Positions 13,989 to 16,499 of a DNA stretch of 16,499 nucleotides are shown piece by piece. The DNA comes from Candidatus Latescibacterota bacterium (lineage in GTDB: Bacteria; Latescibacterota; UBA2968; UBA8231), in contig JAJDTN010000374.1 in assembly GCA_022827165.1 (NCBI GenBank), positions 1-16,499 of the forward strand, in the 5' to 3' direction. The notes below the pieces were generated by a model, which was not told the DNA's origin, searched no databases, and saw nothing but the letters and a program-made list of their open reading frames with translations. The number at the start of each line of letters is the position of its first letter. Positions within the stretch are counted from its first letter, which is position 1. A program made the translations under genes and the position numbers.

Positions 13989-14762
13989 TCAGCGGCCCAT
14001 CCAGCCTCCGTCCACGAGCAGGGTCGCGCCGTGGACGTAGCGCGAGGCCTCCGAGGCGAGGAAGACCACGGGGCCGGCGAAGTCGTCCGCCTCGCCCCAG
14101 CGCCCCGCGGGGATGCGGGCGAGGATGGAGGCGTTTCGGCCGGGGTCCTGGCGCAGCGCCTCGGTGTTGTCGGTGGTCACGTAGCCCGGTGCGATGGCGT
14201 TTACGTTCACGCCCCGGGAGGCCCATTCGTTGGCGAAGGCCATGGTCAGGGTGTGGATTCCGCCCTTGCTGGCGCTGTAACCGGGAACGGTGATGCCCCC
14301 CTGAAAGCTGAGGACCGAGGCGATGAAGATCACCTTTCCGCAACCCCGGTCGGCCATCCGGCCGCCGATCTCGCGGGTGAGGACGAACTGGGCGCTCAGG
14401 TTGATCTCCAGGGTGTGGTCCCAGTACTCGTCGGGGTGCTGGGCAGCCGCTTTCCGCAGGATCGTGCCGGCGTTGTTGACGAGGATGTCGATGCGCGGGT
14501 GGTCCGACAGCACCCGGCCGATGAAGGCCCGCAGGGCCCCGCGGTCGGCGAAGTCGCACCGGTAGGAGGCGAAGGACCTTCCAAGGGCCGCGACTTCCCC
14601 CTCCACGGCGCTGCCGCTTTTCTCCAGCGACGCCGAGACGCCGATCACGTCGGCGCCGGCTCGCGCCAGGGCCGCGGCCATCGCCCTGCCGATCCCGCGC
14701 CGGCAGCCGGTGACCAGCGCCACCCGGCCGGAGAGGTCGAAGAGATTCTCCGGGGAGGTCAG
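13989..14762 (-). CDS. kduD: 2-deoxy-D-gluconate 3-dehydrogenase / 5-keto-4-deoxyuronate-pathway SDR (KduD), apparent CTG start
   Basis: Classical short-chain dehydrogenase, 257 residues from the CTG. Similarity to KduD is strong throughout: ALVTGCRRGIGRAMA, NNAGTILRK, HPDEYWDHTLEINLSAQFVL, FIASVLSFQGG, the catalytic S149, Y162 and K166 (GYSASKGG), NAIAPGYVTTDNTEALR, IPAGRWGE, and the C-terminal DGGWMGR. KduD reduces or oxidises 3-deoxy-hexulosonates in pectin/uronate breakdown. The first ATG/GTG/TTG in frame is GTG 14723, but this would remove the conserved ENLFDLSGR just before it. CTG at 14762 restores it, has GGAG seven bases upstream, and overlaps the preceding stop as CTGA. The function call is strong; the start is an inference. 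Confidence 0.85.
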   Translation of the reverse strand: MTSPENLFDLSGRVALVTGCRRGIGRAMAAALARAGADVIGVSASLEKSGSAVEGEVAALGRSFASYRCDFADRGALRAFIGRVLSDHPRIDILVNNAGTILRKAAAQHPDEYWDHTLEINLSAQFVLTREIGGRMADRGCGKVIFIASVLSFQGGITVPGYSASKGGIHTLTMAFANEWASRGVNVNAIAPGYVTTDNTEALRQDPGRNASILARIPAGRWGEADDFAGPVVFLASEASRYVHGATLLVDGGWMGR

Positions 14763-16000
14763 ACCAGCGCTCCGCCGTCGGTGAATCGCATGGGCTCGAA
14801 GTCGCCGAGGCGCTCCAGATCGGGGTGGCCGCTGTCGCGGGCGAGGGCCTCGCTCAGCTGGATGTGCTCCACCTCCAGGGTGTTGCGGATGCGGGCTGCG
14901 CGCAGGGCGGCGCCGTCGTCGATGCGCAGGACCTCGAGCATGGAGGCGACCGCCTCGCGGTCGTCGTTCTTGATTATGGGCACGTAGGCCCGGTTGAGGA
15001 AGGTCGAGGTGAAGGCGTTGGCGTACGTCGCCTCGAAGTCGATGGCGTCGAAGAGCTGCCGGGTGATCACGTCGGCCAGGCCCACGCCGTTGGCGTTGCC
15101 GTGGGTCTTCTCGGAGAGCCGGCGCACGAAGATGCGCGATACACCCGGCTCGTCGGGCTCGGCCACCCCGGGGAGCAACATGCGGCCGATGACGTTGGTG
15201 TCCATACCGGTGCCGGAGATGTTCTTGCCCATCTCGTCGACGATCAGCAGGTCGATCTCCCGCACCAGGAGGCGGGGCATGTTGTTGCGGGCCACTGGGA
15301 GGAGACGAGCCTCGCCGGAGAGGATCTCGAGGGGCGCCAGGGCGGTGACCATGGCCGTCTCGTCGCGGGCGTTCTCCACGATGGCGACGCCGGCGACCAC
15401 GTTCAGCCGCTCGAGGAGGGCGCCGCCGAGGGCCGGCACCAGCCGGGCCAGGCCCTCGGCGCCCTGGGCATGAGCCATGGTGGCGCCCCGGTGGCAGCCG
15501 AGACCGATGGCCAGCATCTTGGCGAGTCCGCTCTCGTGGGTGCCGCGGAAGGAGGTGTGGGGCTTGACCCGGTTGATGACGATCACTCCGTCGGCCTCCA
15601 GCGCCAGCCGGTTGACGAGGACGGGGGTGCCGTCGTCGAGCCTGCCCACCTCGGCCACCTCCATGGTGGCCTCAACCGGGCAGCCCATCGCGGCCGGGTG
15701 GAGGCCGTAGCCGGCGAGGACCTCCTTCTGGCCCCGGGCGGTGGCGCCGCCGTGGCTGCCCATGGCGGGCATGACGAAAGGCCGGCCTCCGGCGGCGGTT
15801 ACCGCCGCCACGACGGTGCGGGTGATCTCGGCGATGTTGGCGATGCCGCGGCTGCCGCCGGTGACGGCGATGCGCTGCCCGGGGCGGATGCGGCCGGAGA
15901 GACCGCAGCCCTCCAGCTCGGCGGAGACCGCGGCGGGCACGTCGTCGAGGCTCTCGGCTGCGAAGTGCTGCCGGAAGGGGGCCATCCGGGGGAAGGACAT
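14759..16000 (-). CDS. LarA/DUF2088-family protein (lactate racemase-like)
   Basis: 413 residues from ATG 16000; the frame is open further upstream but there it only shadows the preceding gene. Family features: GQRIAVTGGSRGIANIAEI, PAMGSHGGAT (H83), VINRVKPHTSFRGTHESGLAKMLAIGLGCHRG (shown in parts: KPH H148, GLAK K161, GCH H170), and LIVDEMGKNISGTGMDTN. These residues fall in the order of the catalytic and pincer-nickel residues of Lactobacillus LarA, but the spacing around the lysine differs, so this is a divergent branch and racemase activity is not assured. It may epimerise or racemise a 2-hydroxy acid. It starts four bases after the upstream stop and overlaps kduD by four bases. MAPFRQHF at 15985 is an alternative start. 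No cofactor-synthesis genes (larB, larC, larE) are in the window. Confidence 0.8.
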   Translation of the reverse strand: MSFPRMAPFRQHFAAESLDDVPAAVSAELEGCGLSGRIRPGQRIAVTGGSRGIANIAEITRTVVAAVTAAGGRPFVMPAMGSHGGATARGQKEVLAGYGLHPAAMGCPVEATMEVAEVGRLDDGTPVLVNRLALEADGVIVINRVKPHTSFRGTHESGLAKMLAIGLGCHRGATMAHAQGAEGLARLVPALGGALLERLNVVAGVAIVENARDETAMVTALAPLEILSGEARLLPVARNNMPRLLVREIDLLIVDEMGKNISGTGMDTNVIGRMLLPGVAEPDEPGVSRIFVRRLSEKTHGNANGVGLADVITRQLFDAIDFEATYANAFTSTFLNRAYVPIIKNDDREAVASMLEVLRIDDGAALRAARIRNTLEVEHIQLSEALARDSGHPDLERLGDFEPMRFTDGGALV

Positions 16001-16004
16001 GAGG

Positions 16005-16499
16005 CTAGCCGGTGAGGACGGCGCGCAGCTCGTGGGCGCGGTCGCGGATCGGCCGGGCCGGCCGCGGCACCGGCTCGCCGCCCTGCTCGATGCGCCAGAT
16101 GAAGACCGCCGGACCTTCGACCTCGAAGTGGAGGGGCAGCATGCGCTCGAAGTCATCGGGGTCTTCGATGGTATGCACCTCGCGCAGTCCGGCGGCGCGG
16201 GCCATGGCCTCGAAGTCGACGACGCCGGCACCCGGAACGGGCTGGTTTCCCGTGACCTCGTAGGTGCCGTTCTCGGTGATGATCAGACTGTAGTTGGCGG
16301 CCCCTCCCTGGGCGATGGTCACCAGCGTGCCCAGGCACATCAGGGTCGAGCCGTCGCCGTTGAGGCAGAGCACGCGCCGCTCCGGACGGGCCAGGGCGAG
16401 GCCGTAGGCCAGGTCGGCGGCGTGTCCCATGGCGCTGTCCACGGAGGCGAAGTCGAGGGCCGTGTCGGACAGCTCGGCCCACGGCATGGCGACGCTCAT
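16005..16499 (-). CDS. ThDP-binding decarboxylase subunit (sulfopyruvate/phosphonopyruvate decarboxylase-like), 5' end uncertain
   Basis: 164 residues up to the window edge. The thiamine-diphosphate motif is present: GDG at 48-50 and N77 in ITENGTYEVTG, 27 residues on. SAMGHAADLAYGLALARPERRV and GTLVTIAQGGAANYSLII match the beta subunit (ComE-like) of sulfopyruvate decarboxylase and the C-terminal half of phosphonopyruvate decarboxylase. An ATG happens to sit at the very last bases of the window, but the protein may extend beyond, so treat the 5' end as open. An alpha-like subunit would be expected upstream, outside the window. The gene precedes the LarA-like gene by four bases. The natural 2-oxoacid substrate is unknown. 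Confidence 0.85.
   Translation of the reverse strand: MSVAMPWAELSDTALDFASVDSAMGHAADLAYGLALARPERRVLCLNGDGSTLMCLGTLVTIAQGGAANYSLIITENGTYEVTGNQPVPGAGVVDFEAMARAAGLREVHTIEDPDDFERMLPLHFEVEGPAVFIWRIEQGGEPVPRPARPIRDRAHELRAVLTG

Noticed and set aside
14759..16231. LarA-like protein starting at 16231
   Set aside because: The extra residues are the shadow of the ThDP-enzyme gene; ATG 16000 lies just after that gene's stop.
1..16499. CRISPR arrays, tRNA/rRNA genes, insertion sequences, phage or defence genes
   Set aside because: No regular direct repeats, RNA-gene landmarks, transposase or known defence domains were found reading through the window; the NHEJ operon is ordinary repair machinery plus the TPR protein.

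Overview
This is a GC-rich bacterial chromosomal segment with tightly packed operons. By hand count, sampled coding lines run about 70-77% G+C. Genes commonly meet at 4-base stop/start overlaps (ATGA, and apparently GTGA and CTGA), and many starts lack a clear Shine-Dalgarno sequence. No rRNA, tRNA, CRISPR array, transposase or phage gene was seen. The mix of sugar ABC transport, Gfo/Idh/MocA oxidoreductase, LarA-like protein, KduD and bacterial NHEJ would fit an environmental heterotroph such as Gemmatimonadota, Latescibacterota or a relative. That placement is inference only and could be wrong.

Region 1 (1-4506, minus strand) is a carbohydrate-uptake operon read right to left: aldose 1-epimerase (galM, GTG start), M19 membrane-type dipeptidase, extracellular solute-binding protein, UgpA/MalF-type permease, and the first codons of a second permease cut by the window edge. 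A good sigma70-like promoter (TTGCCG-N17-TATGCT) drives it. Between promoter and galM lies a 14-codon ORF, possibly leaderless, whose stop overlaps the galM start.

Region 2 (4507-8650, plus strand) is a compact non-homologous end-joining operon: ligD (POL-PE-LIG order, all three catalytic centres intact), ku, and a TPR protein 2 bases behind ku. The TPR protein has an unstructured basic N-terminus carrying QMDLF, which resembles a sliding-clamp-binding motif. A hairpin containing both convergent stop codons separates it from the next operon.

Region 3 (8645-13115, minus strand) holds a DoxX-family membrane protein, a class V aminotransferase (serine/alanine-glyoxylate type), a Gfo/Idh/MocA oxidoreductase and an AMP-forming acyl-CoA ligase. 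The last two overlap. A small ORF fills the DoxX-aminotransferase gap.

Region 4 (13116-13988) is a low-GC islet (about 56% by hand count over 13501-13980). It contains a short HExxH metalloprotease-like gene that looks 5'-truncated, flanked by gene-poor DNA.

Region 5 (13989-16499, minus strand) is an operon of a ThDP-dependent decarboxylase-type subunit (cut at the window edge), a LarA/DUF2088-family protein, and KduD. KduD appears to start at a CTG overlapping the preceding stop. The set suggests catabolism of hydroxy/oxo acids derived from sugar acids, but the substrate cannot be read from the sequence.
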